From CAZKBP01 sp964551015 (GTDB lineage Bacteria; Bacteroidota; Bacteroidia; Cytophagales; Microscillaceae), in contig CAZKBP010000009.1 of the NCBI GenBank assembly GCA_964551015.1, forward strand, positions 124,001 to 188,000: a DNA stretch of 64,000 nucleotides, given 5' to 3'. Below the pieces are notes generated by a model. It ran no database searches. It was not told where the DNA came from and worked only from the letters and a program-made list of their open reading frames with translations. The translations under genes and the position numbers were made by a program. Positions 41,612 through 51,241 of this stretch are shown here, piece after piece. Numbering within the stretch: position 1 is the stretch's first letter; each line of letters begins with the position of its first letter.

Positions 41612-44248
41612 ATGAACCACTATATTCTTCAACGTTATCGTCGCAAGCTGAGGCAGTATCGCAAGTTCAAGGCGCGTATTCAAGACCAGTCTAGTTCCCA
41701 AGAGGCTATGATCGTTTCTGGGGTAAAATTTCAGCGTTGGCGTACACGACTCGAGAGATTGCGTACACAACTCAAAGCCCTGTATCGTCAATTAGTCCTA
41801 GCCGGATTAGGAGCGAGTCTTTCGGTTACCTTAGCGGTGGCTCCACTTCGTGCCCAAGAGATTCGCTTTGAGCTTCCTAATAATCCTTTTACTGGACTTG
41901 ATTTGGGTAGTTTCAACCAAGCTTTCACAGGCCCTGCTCCTGCCCTCGCCGATATTAATGGAGATGGTGATTTAGACCTTTTTATCGGGACTAATTTCTT
42001 GGGTATTCGGTATTTTGCCAACAACAATGGCACCTACGTAGACAGTACGGCTAGCACTCCTTTACCTTCCATCTCCGGAGCGCAGAACGCCCAACCTACC
42101 TTTTTTGATATAGACGGAGATAATGATCTGGATTTCTTCTTAGGAAATGCGGCTGGTACTATTCGCTTTTATGAGAATCGCATCTCGGATGGAGAAGGAT
42201 TCGTGGAGCGCACTGGCAATGATAATCCGCTTAGTGCTGTCAATGCAGGAGCTAAGACCACACGAGTGGCCTTCGTTGATCTCGATGGCGATGGCACGGT
42301 AGAGGCCGCTTTTATCTCTGAGGGCACGATTGCCAATGGAGCTAATGCCATCGTATACTACGAACTAGACACGAATACCGGGGCTTTCGTTCGTAATGAT
42401 GCCGCCAATCAATTGGCAGGAGAAAGCTTTGGCGATCTTCCTCTCATTACAGCCCAAGACTTGGATAATGACGGAGACTCAGATCTAGTGATCACAGAAT
42501 TTGCCAGCGCGGTTACCTCTTCTACTCCTGAGGATCGAATTCGCTATTATCAAAATCAAGGAGCTAATGACAACGAAACAGGCAGTGGGGTTTTGGTTCG
42601 CAAAGAAGGCAATGAAAGTGTTTTTTTACGCATTCTGAGAGGAAGAGGAACCACGACTATTGGAACGAGTCCGATTCCTGCTTTCGCTGATCTAGACGGT
42701 GACCAGGACTTAGATATGTACCTAGCCGATGTCATTACTTTTTTAGAAGAGCCTACCTTCATTAATTTATATCTCAATTCAGGAACTCCTGCCTCTCCCC
42801 GCTTTGGGAGTGCCGTGGTTAATAATGGAAATATCTCCGGCAACTCTCCCGCCCTGGCGGATTTAGATGGAGATGACGATTTAGATTTGCTAACGGGTGA
42901 TCTGGACGGCTTAGTGCGTACTTTTTTGAATCAGGGAAATGAAATATTCGTGCAGGAAACACCTAATCCCACGGTAGGCATTCGAGTTAATCGTTTGGCC
43001 GCGCCCACCTTTGCTGATCTGGATGGGGATGATGATCTGGATGTGTTCGTGGGTGAAAATTACAACTATGATGAGGGGAGAATTATTTTCTTGGAAAATG
43101 AGGAAGGTACTTTTACAGAAAACAACGAAGATAATCCCTTCGACGGGCTAGTAACCACAAACGATGCTGCTAAATTAGATTTCGTGGATATAGATGGAGA
43201 TGATGATTTGGATATGTTCGTGGGAGACACTTCCAGCAATATCAACTACTTCGAGAATCGCATCAGCGATGGAGAAGGTTTTGTGCAAAGAACCGGGAAT
43301 GATAATCCGCTGGGCAATTTGACTTACAGCGAAGCCGAGGCACGATTGGTAACACCTACCTTTGTAGATATTGATCTGGATGGAGATCAGGATGTTTTCA
43401 TCGGGATCACGGTGGGAGAAGATGAGCCTTTTGGTACCATCCTCTTCTTTGAGAATCAGGGAGATGCTAATAACCCTTCTTTTAGCGAGCTAGTTGGCGA
43501 TGATAATCCTTTCAATGGTGTGCGCTTCGGATCATTTACCGATCCTACCTTTGCCGATGCCGATCAGGATGGAGATTTAGATCTCTTCGTGGGAGATGAA
43601 ACTGGAGTGACCTTTGAGTTCAAAAATCAAAGCCCAGCCTCAGCGCAAATAGCCTTTGGAGGCAATGCCGTGGGCAATGGCTCAACCGTGGATTTGGGAC
43701 AAACGGACGTGGGCATGACCCTCACCGAAACCATCACGCTCCAAAACGAAGGACTCGGCGGTCTTCAGGTAAGTAATCTAAGTCTCGAGGGAGCGGAGTT
43801 TACCCTCCAAAATGCTCCTAGCGATACCATGATTGCCGCCAAAGGTAGTTTAGAACTAACCATTGCTTTTAGCCCACAGACGGCTGGCAGTAAAACTGCT
43901 ACCTTGGCTTTTGCTAGTAATGATCCTAATGCCCCTGATTTTGAAGTAAGCCTCACGGCACGAGGCTTGGACCCCACGGGCATCTTTAATTTACAGCAAG
44001 GCCAATTAAAGATTTTCCCCAATCCTACCCTAGATGGTTTTAAGCTCTCCTTTGAGGAAGTCAATCTGCGAGACTATGATCTCAAAATTTTTGACCAACA
44101 AGGGCAGGCCGTTTATCAAGAGCAAGCCAAGAGCCTCAGCTCCAGCCTAGAGCGTGAAGTAAGGCTTCCTCAATTACAACCCGGCACTTACATCATCCAA
44201 ATCCAAACTGAGGAAGGAACTCTCACGGATCGTATCGTGATTCATTAA
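41612..44248 (+). CDS. FG-GAP/VCBS-repeat T9SS protein with extended N-terminus
   Basis: 878 residues. The signal peptide is preceded by about 60 very basic, Arg/Gln-rich residues (MNHYILQRYRRKLRQY ... WRTRLERLRTQLKALYRQLV) before the hydrophobic core LAGLGASLSVTLAVAPLRAQ. About ten FG-GAP-like repeats follow, each with DIDGDGDLDLFIG-type Ca-binding text (ADINGDGDLDLFIG; ADLDGDDDLDVFVG). Residues about 690-785 form an ASPM/SPD-2/Hydin-like beta-sandwich (TITLQNEGLGGLQVSNL), and the last 80 a T9SS sorting domain (IFPNPTLDGFKLSF ... GTYIIQIQT). Likely a surface-exposed beta-propeller that binds calcium. Terminator at 44282. Confidence 0.9.
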   Translation: MNHYILQRYRRKLRQYRKFKARIQDQSSSQEAMIVSGVKFQRWRTRLERLRTQLKALYRQLVLAGLGASLSVTLAVAPLRAQEIRFELPNNPFTGLDLGSFNQAFTGPAPALADINGDGDLDLFIGTNFLGIRYFANNNGTYVDSTASTPLPSISGAQNAQPTFFDIDGDNDLDFFLGNAAGTIRFYENRISDGEGFVERTGNDNPLSAVNAGAKTTRVAFVDLDGDGTVEAAFISEGTIANGANAIVYYELDTNTGAFVRNDAANQLAGESFGDLPLITAQDLDNDGDSDLVITEFASAVTSSTPEDRIRYYQNQGANDNETGSGVLVRKEGNESVFLRILRGRGTTTIGTSPIPAFADLDGDQDLDMYLADVITFLEEPTFINLYLNSGTPASPRFGSAVVNNGNISGNSPALADLDGDDDLDLLTGDLDGLVRTFLNQGNEIFVQETPNPTVGIRVNRLAAPTFADLDGDDDLDVFVGENYNYDEGRIIFLENEEGTFTENNEDNPFDGLVTTNDAAKLDFVDIDGDDDLDMFVGDTSSNINYFENRISDGEGFVQRTGNDNPLGNLTYSEAEARLVTPTFVDIDLDGDQDVFIGITVGEDEPFGTILFFENQGDANNPSFSELVGDDNPFNGVRFGSFTDPTFADADQDGDLDLFVGDETGVTFEFKNQSPASAQIAFGGNAVGNGSTVDLGQTDVGMTLTETITLQNEGLGGLQVSNLSLEGAEFTLQNAPSDTMIAAKGSLELTIAFSPQTAGSKTATLAFASNDPNAPDFEVSLTARGLDPTGIFNLQQGQLKIFPNPTLDGFKLSFEEVNLRDYDLKIFDQQGQAVYQEQAKSLSSSLEREVRLPQLQPGTYIIQIQTEEGTLTDRIVIH

Positions 44249-44281
44249 TTTTTCATGAAGGGATCAGACTATATGAAAACC

Positions 44282-44312
44282 AAAAAGCCAGACTCGATGA
44301 GTCTGGCTTTTT
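44282..44312. terminator. bidirectional terminator
   Basis: AAAAAGCCAGACTC-GAT-GAGTCTGGCTTTTT, 14 perfect pairs, between the stops of the convergent genes ending at 44248 and 44350. Confidence 0.92.
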
Positions 44313-44349
44313 TATAAAGAAGTTTTCTAGCAACTAAGCATCGAGAGGA

Positions 44350-45060
44350 TTACTTTGTCAATTTAGTCAACTCAGAGTAACCCGTGAGTTTTCCCTTTTT
44401 GTTATAATATTCAGAACGAACTAACCCCACGTCTTGGGCGTACCAGTCAATAGATTTAGTTTTGATTTTAATCATCATCGTTTTGACCTCAGTTTGGTAG
44501 GAAATTTTGACACAATCAAAAGTGCCGGCAGGTGTGGTTATGGATTCGTTTCCTTCCACTTTGCGGTTGGTAATCGTAGCCGTGGTTGTCATAAAATTCG
44601 TTCCACCATTTTTCATTTCCATGGTGATTTCTCCACCGCCAATATCTTGGCCGGGGCTAGGGTTAGCAGGAATCCCAAGCAGGTCAGCCTTCATTTCCAT
44701 TTCCATATCTTTCATCCCACTTTGCGCACTTGCCATGGGGTTGATGGCACCAAAATCAAACTTAAAGACATTGTCTTCACATTTGACTTCGTAATCACCT
44801 TCTGCGATCAACTTGTCCTTTCCTCCTTCGTACAAGGCGTAAGAGGCTTTAAAAGATACCACGCCCCCTGATTCTGATTTCTCGAGCACCTTGTGTTTGT
44901 TAATGGTCTCTACTTTTCCTTTTTTGTTATAATTAGTCAATTCAAACTCGGCGCCTTCACTGGCCGGAAAATAGAAAGTGCAATCATTGAGTTTAGGTTG
45001 TGAAGAAGAAAGACCGAGTAGGATGGCAAAAAGAATACTTACTTGAATAAAATTTTTCAT
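44350..45060 (-). CDS. secreted DUF3108/TapB-like protein
   Basis: 236 residues from ATG 45060 (an ATG at 45117 would add 19 residues before the signal peptide). The signal peptide is FIQVSILFAILLGLSSS. The motif TPAGTFDCVKIS, followed by repeated strands and the WYAQDVGLVRSEYYNKKGKLTGYSELT end, resembles the TapB/DUF3108-type proteins of Bacteroidota, which are thought to be lipoprotein- or periplasm-localised. Function unknown. Lone gene. Confidence 0.7.
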   Translation of the reverse strand: MKNFIQVSILFAILLGLSSSQPKLNDCTFYFPASEGAEFELTNYNKKGKVETINKHKVLEKSESGGVVSFKASYALYEGGKDKLIAEGDYEVKCEDNVFKFDFGAINPMASAQSGMKDMEMEMKADLLGIPANPSPGQDIGGGEITMEMKNGGTNFMTTTATITNRKVEGNESITTPAGTFDCVKISYQTEVKTMMIKIKTKSIDWYAQDVGLVRSEYYNKKGKLTGYSELTKLTK

Positions 45061-45413
45061 AAATTCAGCTAATAGGTTTTTTATTTTATCTATAGTGTTA
45101 TCTTGTAATAAGTACAACGAATTAAATCTTCTTTTGATGTGTAATTAGGGGTTTGCCCCTATACGATTAAGGGACAACCCTCAAATAATCGGGATTTTTC
45201 ACTATTTTTGCGCATTACTTGTTATCAAGTTGTCTAGAGTTTTGGTTTAATTGCGAAGTTCTTCAATTTTAGGTTCTGATGAAGCAAACTTTTGAAGTAA
45301 TAGCCGGAGCTATTGCTGAAAAAATTGGCGAAATCAGGCTCCAGAAGTAGAAAATTGTAGCTCAAAGATAAACTTTAGATAACTTCTATAGTAGAAAGCT
45401 TCGATTTTGTGTT
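45061..45413. other. 353-base intergenic region upstream of trhO
   Basis: TATTTTTG at 45203-45210 matches TAnnTTTG but lies about 200 bases from trhO. A 23-residue frame, 45279-45350, beginning MKQTFEVIAGAIAEKIG, follows this promoter. It could be a small peptide or a leader, or chance; I do not call it as a gene. No stable RNA family recognised. Confidence 0.35.
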
Positions 45414-46370
45414 ATGAAACCTTATTCCATTCTATTATACTATCATTATACCCCCATCGAGGAGCCAGAAGTTTTTCGGGAGCAGCACCATTTGTTTTGC
45501 CTTTCCTTGAATCTGAAAGGTAGAATTATTATCGCTACCGAGGGAATTAATGGTACCCTATCCGGCCGGGCAGAGGATTGTCAGCAATATATGGATCACC
45601 TAAAAAATGATCCCCGATTCAAAGAAATAGATTTCAAGGTAGAAGAAAGCGAAGATCACGCTTTTCAAAAGCTCTACGTACGGGTTAAACCAGAAATTGT
45701 TCATTCAGGTCTTACGCATCTTGATCCCAAACAACGCACTGGGGTGCATTTAGCACCAGCTCAGTTTAAAGAAATGAAAGACCTCGAGGATGTAGTCATT
45801 TTGGATGTACGCTCCAACTACGAACACAAAGTTGGAAAGTTCAAGAATGCTCTCACGCTTGATATGGAGAATTTTAGAGAATTTCCTGACAAAATCAAGG
45901 AACTAGAAGCCCTCAAAGACAAGAAAGTCATCACTTATTGCACGGGAGGCATCAAGTGCGAAAAAGCCAGTGCCTATCTCCTAGAGCAAGGTTTCAAAGA
46001 TGTGTATCAGCTACACGGTGGAATCATCAAATATGCCCTTGAAGAAGGAGGAGAAGATTTTGAAGGGAAATGCTATGTCTTTGATAACCGTGTCATTGCT
46101 GATGTCAATCGGGTTAATCCCAAGATCATTTCCGAATGTTTTATCTGCGGTACTATCTGCGATCGGATGGTTAACTGCGCCAACCCAGCGTGCAATCGCC
46201 ACGTACCTATCTGTGAAAGTTGTGGAGAAGAAATGGCGGGAGCCTGCTCTACCGAGTGCCAAGAACACCCCCGTAAACGCCCCTATGATGGTACTGGCTA
46301 TTACCAAAAAGAACTGAATGGCTACGATCCTTACCACAATGTACTTCGTCGTCAGTCAGAAAAAACTTAA
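45414..46370 (+). CDS. trhO: tRNA uridine(34) hydroxylase TrhO (rhodanese family)
   Basis: 318 residues. Hydroxylates U34 in tRNAs in an oxygen-dependent reaction, the first step of 5-oxyacetyl/methoxyuridine formation. The N-terminal acylphosphatase-like domain contains EGINGTLSG; the rhodanese domain contains VVILDVRSNYEHKVGKF and the catalytic loop YCTGGIKCEKASAYL with C176; the C-terminus has a Cys-rich domain (CFICGTICDRM; NCANPACNRHVPICESCGEE; CSTECQEHPRKRP), as in YceA. Followed closely (15 bases) by the lipoprotein gene. Confidence 0.93.
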   Translation: MKPYSILLYYHYTPIEEPEVFREQHHLFCLSLNLKGRIIIATEGINGTLSGRAEDCQQYMDHLKNDPRFKEIDFKVEESEDHAFQKLYVRVKPEIVHSGLTHLDPKQRTGVHLAPAQFKEMKDLEDVVILDVRSNYEHKVGKFKNALTLDMENFREFPDKIKELEALKDKKVITYCTGGIKCEKASAYLLEQGFKDVYQLHGGIIKYALEEGGEDFEGKCYVFDNRVIADVNRVNPKIISECFICGTICDRMVNCANPACNRHVPICESCGEEMAGACSTECQEHPRKRPYDGTGYYQKELNGYDPYHNVLRRQSEKT

Positions 46371-46385
46371 ACATCCATCGAGATC

Positions 46386-46925
46386 ATGAGAAAAAAACAC
46401 TTCCGCTGCTTCTGTGTATTGCTGTGCTGTCAGAGTGTTTTGCTTTGGAATTGCCAGCGTAGAACCCAGCCTACTTCTCTAATAGAACCGCGCCTAGATA
46501 ATCCTACCGAGCGTTGGGTGGCAAAAATCGCCGAAGAAAATGTACTCACCAGTGAGGCAATCGGCAGAGGAGGCACGCCTGCTCGCTCTTATCAATACTT
46601 TGATAGCTTGATGCAAAAAAGTGATACACAAGAGTTAATCACCCTCACCAGTCACGACAACGGGGTGGTGCGTAGCTATGCCTTTTGGGGTTTGGCTAAG
46701 CAAAAATCCAAAAAAATTCCTGATATCCTGCTCAGGCGCATTGGAGATAATGAAAAAATTCAGGTCATCATGGGAGATGTAGCAGAATCTATGATGGTCG
46801 CTGATTTTATGCTCAAACTTCTAAGTACTGACGATATTGACCCAGATTGCTACAAGCTTAGCCCCGCCCGCGAAGAAACTTTTCGCCAGATGCGAACCGA
46901 ACAAAAAAAGCTGATCAAGGATTGA
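46386..46925 (+). CDS. lipoprotein with HEAT-like segment, unknown function
   Basis: 179 residues with a Cys-rich signal region (FCVLLCCQSVLLWNCQRR) whose lipobox is probably LLWNC. The middle contains ELITLTSHDNGVVRSYAFWGLAKQKSKKIPDILLRRI, a single HEAT-like pair of helices of the kind found in Bacteroidota envelope proteins. Function unknown. It starts 15 bases after trhO and ends before a terminator; probably cotranscribed with trhO. Confidence 0.6.
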   Translation: MRKKHFRCFCVLLCCQSVLLWNCQRRTQPTSLIEPRLDNPTERWVAKIAEENVLTSEAIGRGGTPARSYQYFDSLMQKSDTQELITLTSHDNGVVRSYAFWGLAKQKSKKIPDILLRRIGDNEKIQVIMGDVAESMMVADFMLKLLSTDDIDPDCYKLSPAREETFRQMRTEQKKLIKD

Positions 46926-46953
46926 GGCTACCAAAATCAAAGATTTGAAAATC

Positions 46954-46994
46954 AAAAAATCCCCCACAGATGCCAAATCTATGAGGGATTTTTT
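46954..46994. terminator. terminator between convergent genes
   Basis: AAAAAATCCC (46954-46963) pairs with GGGATTTTTT (46985-46994); the inner part (CAGAT/ATCT) extends the stem imperfectly. A/T flanks allow both directions. Confidence 0.7.
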
Positions 46995-47047
46995 AATGTG
47001 GATACGGATGTCTCTGGTTATCACTAAAAACCACTAACCAAGCCCCC

Positions 47048-48208
47048 TCAGTGCGTCCAACTCATTGGGTAATGCTCATCTACAAATTCCAAAGCATTTT
47101 GCGTCAAATAAAGCGGACGGAAGGTATCCAGCATCACCGCGTATTCTTTGGTTTCTTTGGCTCCAATGCTTTTTTCTACCGTACCAGGATGCGGCCCGTG
47201 TGGTATCCCGCCAGGGTGCAAAGTAAACGAACCACGGTCAATCCCTTTGCGACTCATAAAATCTCCCTCCGCGTAAAAAAGCACCTCATCCGAGTCAATA
47301 TTGGAGTGATTATAAGGAGCCGGAATGGCTAGTGGATGATAATCAAACAAGCGAGGCACGAAAGAACAAATCACATAATTGTGTGCTTGAAAGGTCTGAT
47401 GTACCGGTGGTGGCTGATGAATACGACCTGTGATTGGCTCAAAATCATAAATAGATAAGGTGTAAGGATATAAAAAGCCATCCCAACCCACGATATCCAT
47501 CGGGCTATGCTCATAGACATATTGGTGTAAATGCCCGTGTTTTTTGATTTTCACTAAAAATTCGCCTTTGCTTTCATCCACTGCCAATTCTTGCGGGGGG
47601 TGAATATCCCGCTCACAGTAAGGAGAATGCTCCAACAACTGCCCTAACTCATTGCGATAACGCTTGACCGTTTCGATGGGCGAAGCTGATTCTACCACGA
47701 GCAAGCGCGTATCGGTCTGATCGAATTCCAATTTATAAATCGTAGTACGCGGAATGACCACGTAATCGCCCTTTTTGAAAGGTAGCTTCCCGAACTGCGA
47801 GTACATCGTACCACTACCATCGTGTACATAGAGCAACTCGTCTGCTTCCCCATTTTTATAAAAATAATCCATTTGGGTAGAAGACGGATTGCAAAGTGCC
47901 ATCGATACATCACTATTTGCTAGTAAGGTGAGACGAGCCGACAGATAATCATCGCCCGTACGACCAATTTCGGAGGTCTTGAGGTGCGTATGTTGGAGAG
48001 GATAGTTTTCTGCGATTTGGCTCTGGAAAGACACCGGCTTACGAATTTCCTTAACTTGTGTGGGCGGGTAGATGTGATATACAATGGAGTAAATACCGCT
48101 AAATCCCTTAGAGCTTACGACTTCTTCTTTGTAAAGACTTTCGTCAGGTTGCTTGAATTGCGTGTGTCTTTTGGGGGGAATTTTCCCCAATTTATGATAA
48201 TAGGCCAT
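47048..48208 (-). CDS. hmgA: homogentisate 1,2-dioxygenase
   Basis: 386 residues, within the usual bacterial range. Opens homogentisate to maleylacetoacetate in tyrosine/phenylalanine degradation, using Fe(II). The cupin region HSNIDSDEVLFYAEGDFMSR provides His and Glu, and GGIPHGPHPG the second His. The start MAYYHKLGKIPPKRHTQF is typical. No other hmg/fah genes lie in the window, so the pathway genes are scattered. Lone gene; terminators on both sides. Confidence 0.94.
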   Translation of the reverse strand: MAYYHKLGKIPPKRHTQFKQPDESLYKEEVVSSKGFSGIYSIVYHIYPPTQVKEIRKPVSFQSQIAENYPLQHTHLKTSEIGRTGDDYLSARLTLLANSDVSMALCNPSSTQMDYFYKNGEADELLYVHDGSGTMYSQFGKLPFKKGDYVVIPRTTIYKLEFDQTDTRLLVVESASPIETVKRYRNELGQLLEHSPYCERDIHPPQELAVDESKGEFLVKIKKHGHLHQYVYEHSPMDIVGWDGFLYPYTLSIYDFEPITGRIHQPPPVHQTFQAHNYVICSFVPRLFDYHPLAIPAPYNHSNIDSDEVLFYAEGDFMSRKGIDRGSFTLHPGGIPHGPHPGTVEKSIGAKETKEYAVMLDTFRPLYLTQNALEFVDEHYPMSWTH

Positions 48209-48354
48209 AAAAGTGCTAATTTTGGAAGTCTTAAAGACTGAAAATTAAAAAATAAATATTCTGGATTGATTTCTCGAAAATCGATCCTATACAAATATGA
48301 CAATTTCAGCTTGAAAATGATATAATTCAGGCGAAAATTTCCCCAGAACCACCA

Positions 48355-48383
48355 CAAAAAAGGTCTGACATATCGTCAGACCT
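48355..48383 (-). terminator. terminator of the S41 peptidase gene
   Basis: AGGTCTGAC-ATATC-GTCAGACCT, nine perfect pairs, followed on the minus strand by six T; 30 bases past the stop at 48413. Confidence 0.85.
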
Positions 48384-48412
48384 GAATATCATTTTTTTGG
48401 ATTGCTTCACCT

Positions 48413-50068
48413 CTATTCTTTATCCTTTTGCTCGAGAGCAGCAATCTCTCCTCTTTCTAGTTTAGAAGCCTTTTCAAATAGAGCCAAAGCTTCTTGGAAG
48501 ATTTGGTCCTCTTGGTGCATAATTGGGTAATAGCCTTCATTATTCCAGACACTGCGTGCAATCCAAGCTTTGAGGTGGAGCTTCAATATATCCTTAGAAG
48601 CCAGAAATTCTTCCTCATCATACTCCATACCTGCCTGTTTTGCCATCGAGAGAACCTTGTTAATCATGGTCTCATCCACCTGAAAATTTTGCTGATAGTC
48701 CGTAAATTTCATAGCCTCGAGTGCTGCTTGATTTTTCTTGTAATACTTAAGTGCAAATTCACGTATTACATTCTGGCGATAGAGTTCATTCAAATAAGAA
48801 CGATCTACGGTACTATCCAAAGGTACAAAATAGTCTGGCATAATACCTCCTCCGCCATAAACTACTCGTCCCAGCGAGGTTTTATATTTCAATGAATCAT
48901 TAATCTTGACACTATCTACATTGAATAACTCTCCGCTGTTGTATCGCTCGAGCAAATCCGTGTCATAATCTTCATAAGGCTTCTGGATAGAACGTCCGCT
49001 GGGGGTATAATAGCGAGAAATCGTGAGGCGAAGTTCCGAGCCATCGGAGAGATCAATGGGCATCTGTACCAATCCTTTACCGAAAGAACGGCGTCCCACG
49101 ATGAGGGCACGGTCATTATCTTGTAAGGCACCCGCTACGATCTCAGAGGCCGAGGCACTTCCTTCATTAATCAGCAGCACTACGGGGCCTTTCTCAAACA
49201 AACCTTTGATATGGGCTCTGGCTTCGGAATCATACTTAGTACCTTTTCCATCGGTGTAAACAATCTTCGGATCGCCACCCAGTAATTCATCGGCCATATT
49301 GACAGCACGATCCATATAGCCCCCTGGATTATCTCTCAAATCCATCAAAAGTTGTTTCATTCCTTGATCTTTCAATTTTTTGAGAGCCGTTCTAAACTCC
49401 GCGTAGGTACTTGCGCTAAAGCGACTTACTTTGATGTAGCCAATCTCTTCGTTGATCATGTAGCTTACTTCTATAGAATGACTGGGTATTTTATCGCGGG
49501 TGATCGTGTAATCTATGATCTTTTTATTCCCTTCACGCTTGATCCCTAATTTTACCTGAGAACCCTTTTTGCCTCGGAGCCACTGATACACTTTCGTGTT
49601 GGTCGGTTTCACCTCGGAGCCCGCAACAGGTTCACCGTCTACGGTAACGATTTTATCACCAGCCTGCAGACCTACTTCTTCGGAAGGGCCACCTGAGAGA
49701 GGAGTGACCACAAAAATTGTATCCTTGAAAATGTTAAACTCAATCCCAATCCCTTCAAAGTTTCCTTCTAATTGCATATGAGCCGTTTCTACTTCGGAGG
49801 AAGGAATGTAAACCGTGTGAGGGTCTAGCTTCTCGAGCATCTTTTCGATAGAATAATCTATCAATTCTTCGGTATCTACCGAATCTACATAACTTTCATT
49901 GATGTGGGTTAGAATATCTCTAAATTTGGTGTAGCCTTGGGTGATGGCTTGAATATTTTTACCCCCGCCGAACATGGCAGCACCGATCAACATACCTGCG
50001 GCCACGGCAATACCGAGTAGAAGAGGTAATCTAATTTGAAATTTGGAATTTTTGATAGGTTCACTCAC
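48413..50068 (-). CDS. S41 family carboxy-terminal processing peptidase
   Basis: 551 residues. One N-terminal membrane helix (LLLGIAVAAGMLIGAAMF), then the CtpA/Prc fold: a cap region, a PDZ domain (VTPLSGGPSEEVGLQAGDKIVTVDGEPV, near 120-200), and the S41 catalytic core with the nucleophile Ser in EGSASASEIVAGALQD (near residue 300) and the general-base Lys in GRRSFGKGLVQ. Envelope protease trimming C-termini of periplasmic or lipoproteins. It is divergent from rsmH, sharing a 175-base promoter region. Confidence 0.94.
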   Translation of the reverse strand: MSEPIKNSKFQIRLPLLLGIAVAAGMLIGAAMFGGGKNIQAITQGYTKFRDILTHINESYVDSVDTEELIDYSIEKMLEKLDPHTVYIPSSEVETAHMQLEGNFEGIGIEFNIFKDTIFVVTPLSGGPSEEVGLQAGDKIVTVDGEPVAGSEVKPTNTKVYQWLRGKKGSQVKLGIKREGNKKIIDYTITRDKIPSHSIEVSYMINEEIGYIKVSRFSASTYAEFRTALKKLKDQGMKQLLMDLRDNPGGYMDRAVNMADELLGGDPKIVYTDGKGTKYDSEARAHIKGLFEKGPVVLLINEGSASASEIVAGALQDNDRALIVGRRSFGKGLVQMPIDLSDGSELRLTISRYYTPSGRSIQKPYEDYDTDLLERYNSGELFNVDSVKINDSLKYKTSLGRVVYGGGGIMPDYFVPLDSTVDRSYLNELYRQNVIREFALKYYKKNQAALEAMKFTDYQQNFQVDETMINKVLSMAKQAGMEYDEEEFLASKDILKLHLKAWIARSVWNNEGYYPIMHQEDQIFQEALALFEKASKLERGEIAALEQKDKE

Positions 50069-50203
50069 TTTATATAGAATTTTTTGTTAATCAAAGTCTG
50101 AAGAAGTAGAGGCTTTTGTTTAAATTCTCTGCAATCTAAATAAAAGATTTTTTAACCAAATAGTTTCAAAACCATATTCATAATTACTTGTAATTTACGA
50201 AAA

Positions 50204-50211
50204 TAGTTTTG
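50204..50211 (+). promoter_or_regulatory. -7 promoter motif TAGTTTTG upstream of rsmH
   Basis: TAGTTTTG matches TAnnTTTG; the rsmH ATG is 33 bases downstream. No well-spaced -33 box is seen. Confidence 0.45.
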
Positions 50212-50243
50212 TAGAACTGAAAATCATATTCAACATTCAACTT

Positions 50244-51155
50244 ATGTCAACGTATCATCAGCCTGTCATGTTAGCGGAATGTCTCGCGGGCTTAAAGATT
50301 AATCCTAAGGGTACTTACCTCGACCTTACTCTGGGAGGGGGTGGGCATAGCCGAGCCATTTTAGATCATTTATCCACAGAGGGGCAATTGTATGCCCTTG
50401 ACCAAGATCAAGATGCCATTGAAGAGGGTAAAAACATTGCTTCGGAAAATTTGACCCTGATTGAAGCTAATTTTCGCTTCTTCGCACAGTATCTCAAACT
50501 TTATCAAATCCAACAAGTGGATGGTATTTTGGCTGATTTAGGCGTTTCTTCCCACCAAATTGATACGGCTCAGCGCGGTTTTTCCACGCGTTTTCAAGGT
50601 CAACTGGATATGCGCATGGATCAAAAAGCATCCAAGAACGCCCAACAAGTCATCAACGAATACAGTGAGGCCGATTTACATCGTATTTTAGGATTATACG
50701 GAGAAGTTCGTAACGCTAAAACCCTAGCGCAAGCGATTGTCCGAGAACGAGTCAATCAAAACATTGACACCGTAGAGGATCTCAAAAATATTTGCCTCCC
50801 CTATGCCCCCCGCCACCGCGAGCATAAGTATCTAGCACAAATTTTTCAGGCCATTCGGATTGAAGTAAATGACGAGTTAAAGGCTCTGGAAGAAATGCTC
50901 ATCCAAAGCGCGGAGGTACTCCAGACGGGGGGGCGGCTGGTTATTCTCTCTTATCATTCACTAGAAGATCGTTTGGTCAAGAATTTTATTCAAAAAGGAA
51001 AATTTCAGGGAGAAATTGAGAAAGATTTGTATGGAAATCCATTAAACGTGCCTTTCCAAGCAGTGCATCGCAAGCCACTTACCGCTTCTGCCGAAGAAAT
51101 TCAGACGAACAAGCGTGCTCGCAGTGCGAAGCTCCGAGTAGCAGTGCGTAAATGA
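50244..51155 (+). CDS. rsmH: 16S rRNA (cytosine(1402)-N4)-methyltransferase RsmH
   Basis: 303 residues. Methylates C1402 of 16S rRNA. Signature text: HQPVMLAECLAGL at the start, the SAM-binding LDLTLGGGGHSRAIL, VDGILADLGVSSHQID, RGFSTRFQGQLDMRMD, IFQAIRIEVNDEL and LVILSYHSLEDRLVKNF. First gene of a division and cell-wall cluster; mraZ, which usually precedes it, is absent here. Confidence 0.97.
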   Translation: MSTYHQPVMLAECLAGLKINPKGTYLDLTLGGGGHSRAILDHLSTEGQLYALDQDQDAIEEGKNIASENLTLIEANFRFFAQYLKLYQIQQVDGILADLGVSSHQIDTAQRGFSTRFQGQLDMRMDQKASKNAQQVINEYSEADLHRILGLYGEVRNAKTLAQAIVRERVNQNIDTVEDLKNICLPYAPRHREHKYLAQIFQAIRIEVNDELKALEEMLIQSAEVLQTGGRLVILSYHSLEDRLVKNFIQKGKFQGEIEKDLYGNPLNVPFQAVHRKPLTASAEEIQTNKRARSAKLRVAVRK

Positions 51156-51241
51156 TGAGAGATGACAAATTGGGGAAGTGGCACTTGTATTTTTAATTTG
51201 CCATTTGAAATCTGTAATTTGCAATTTATAACTTGAGAACT

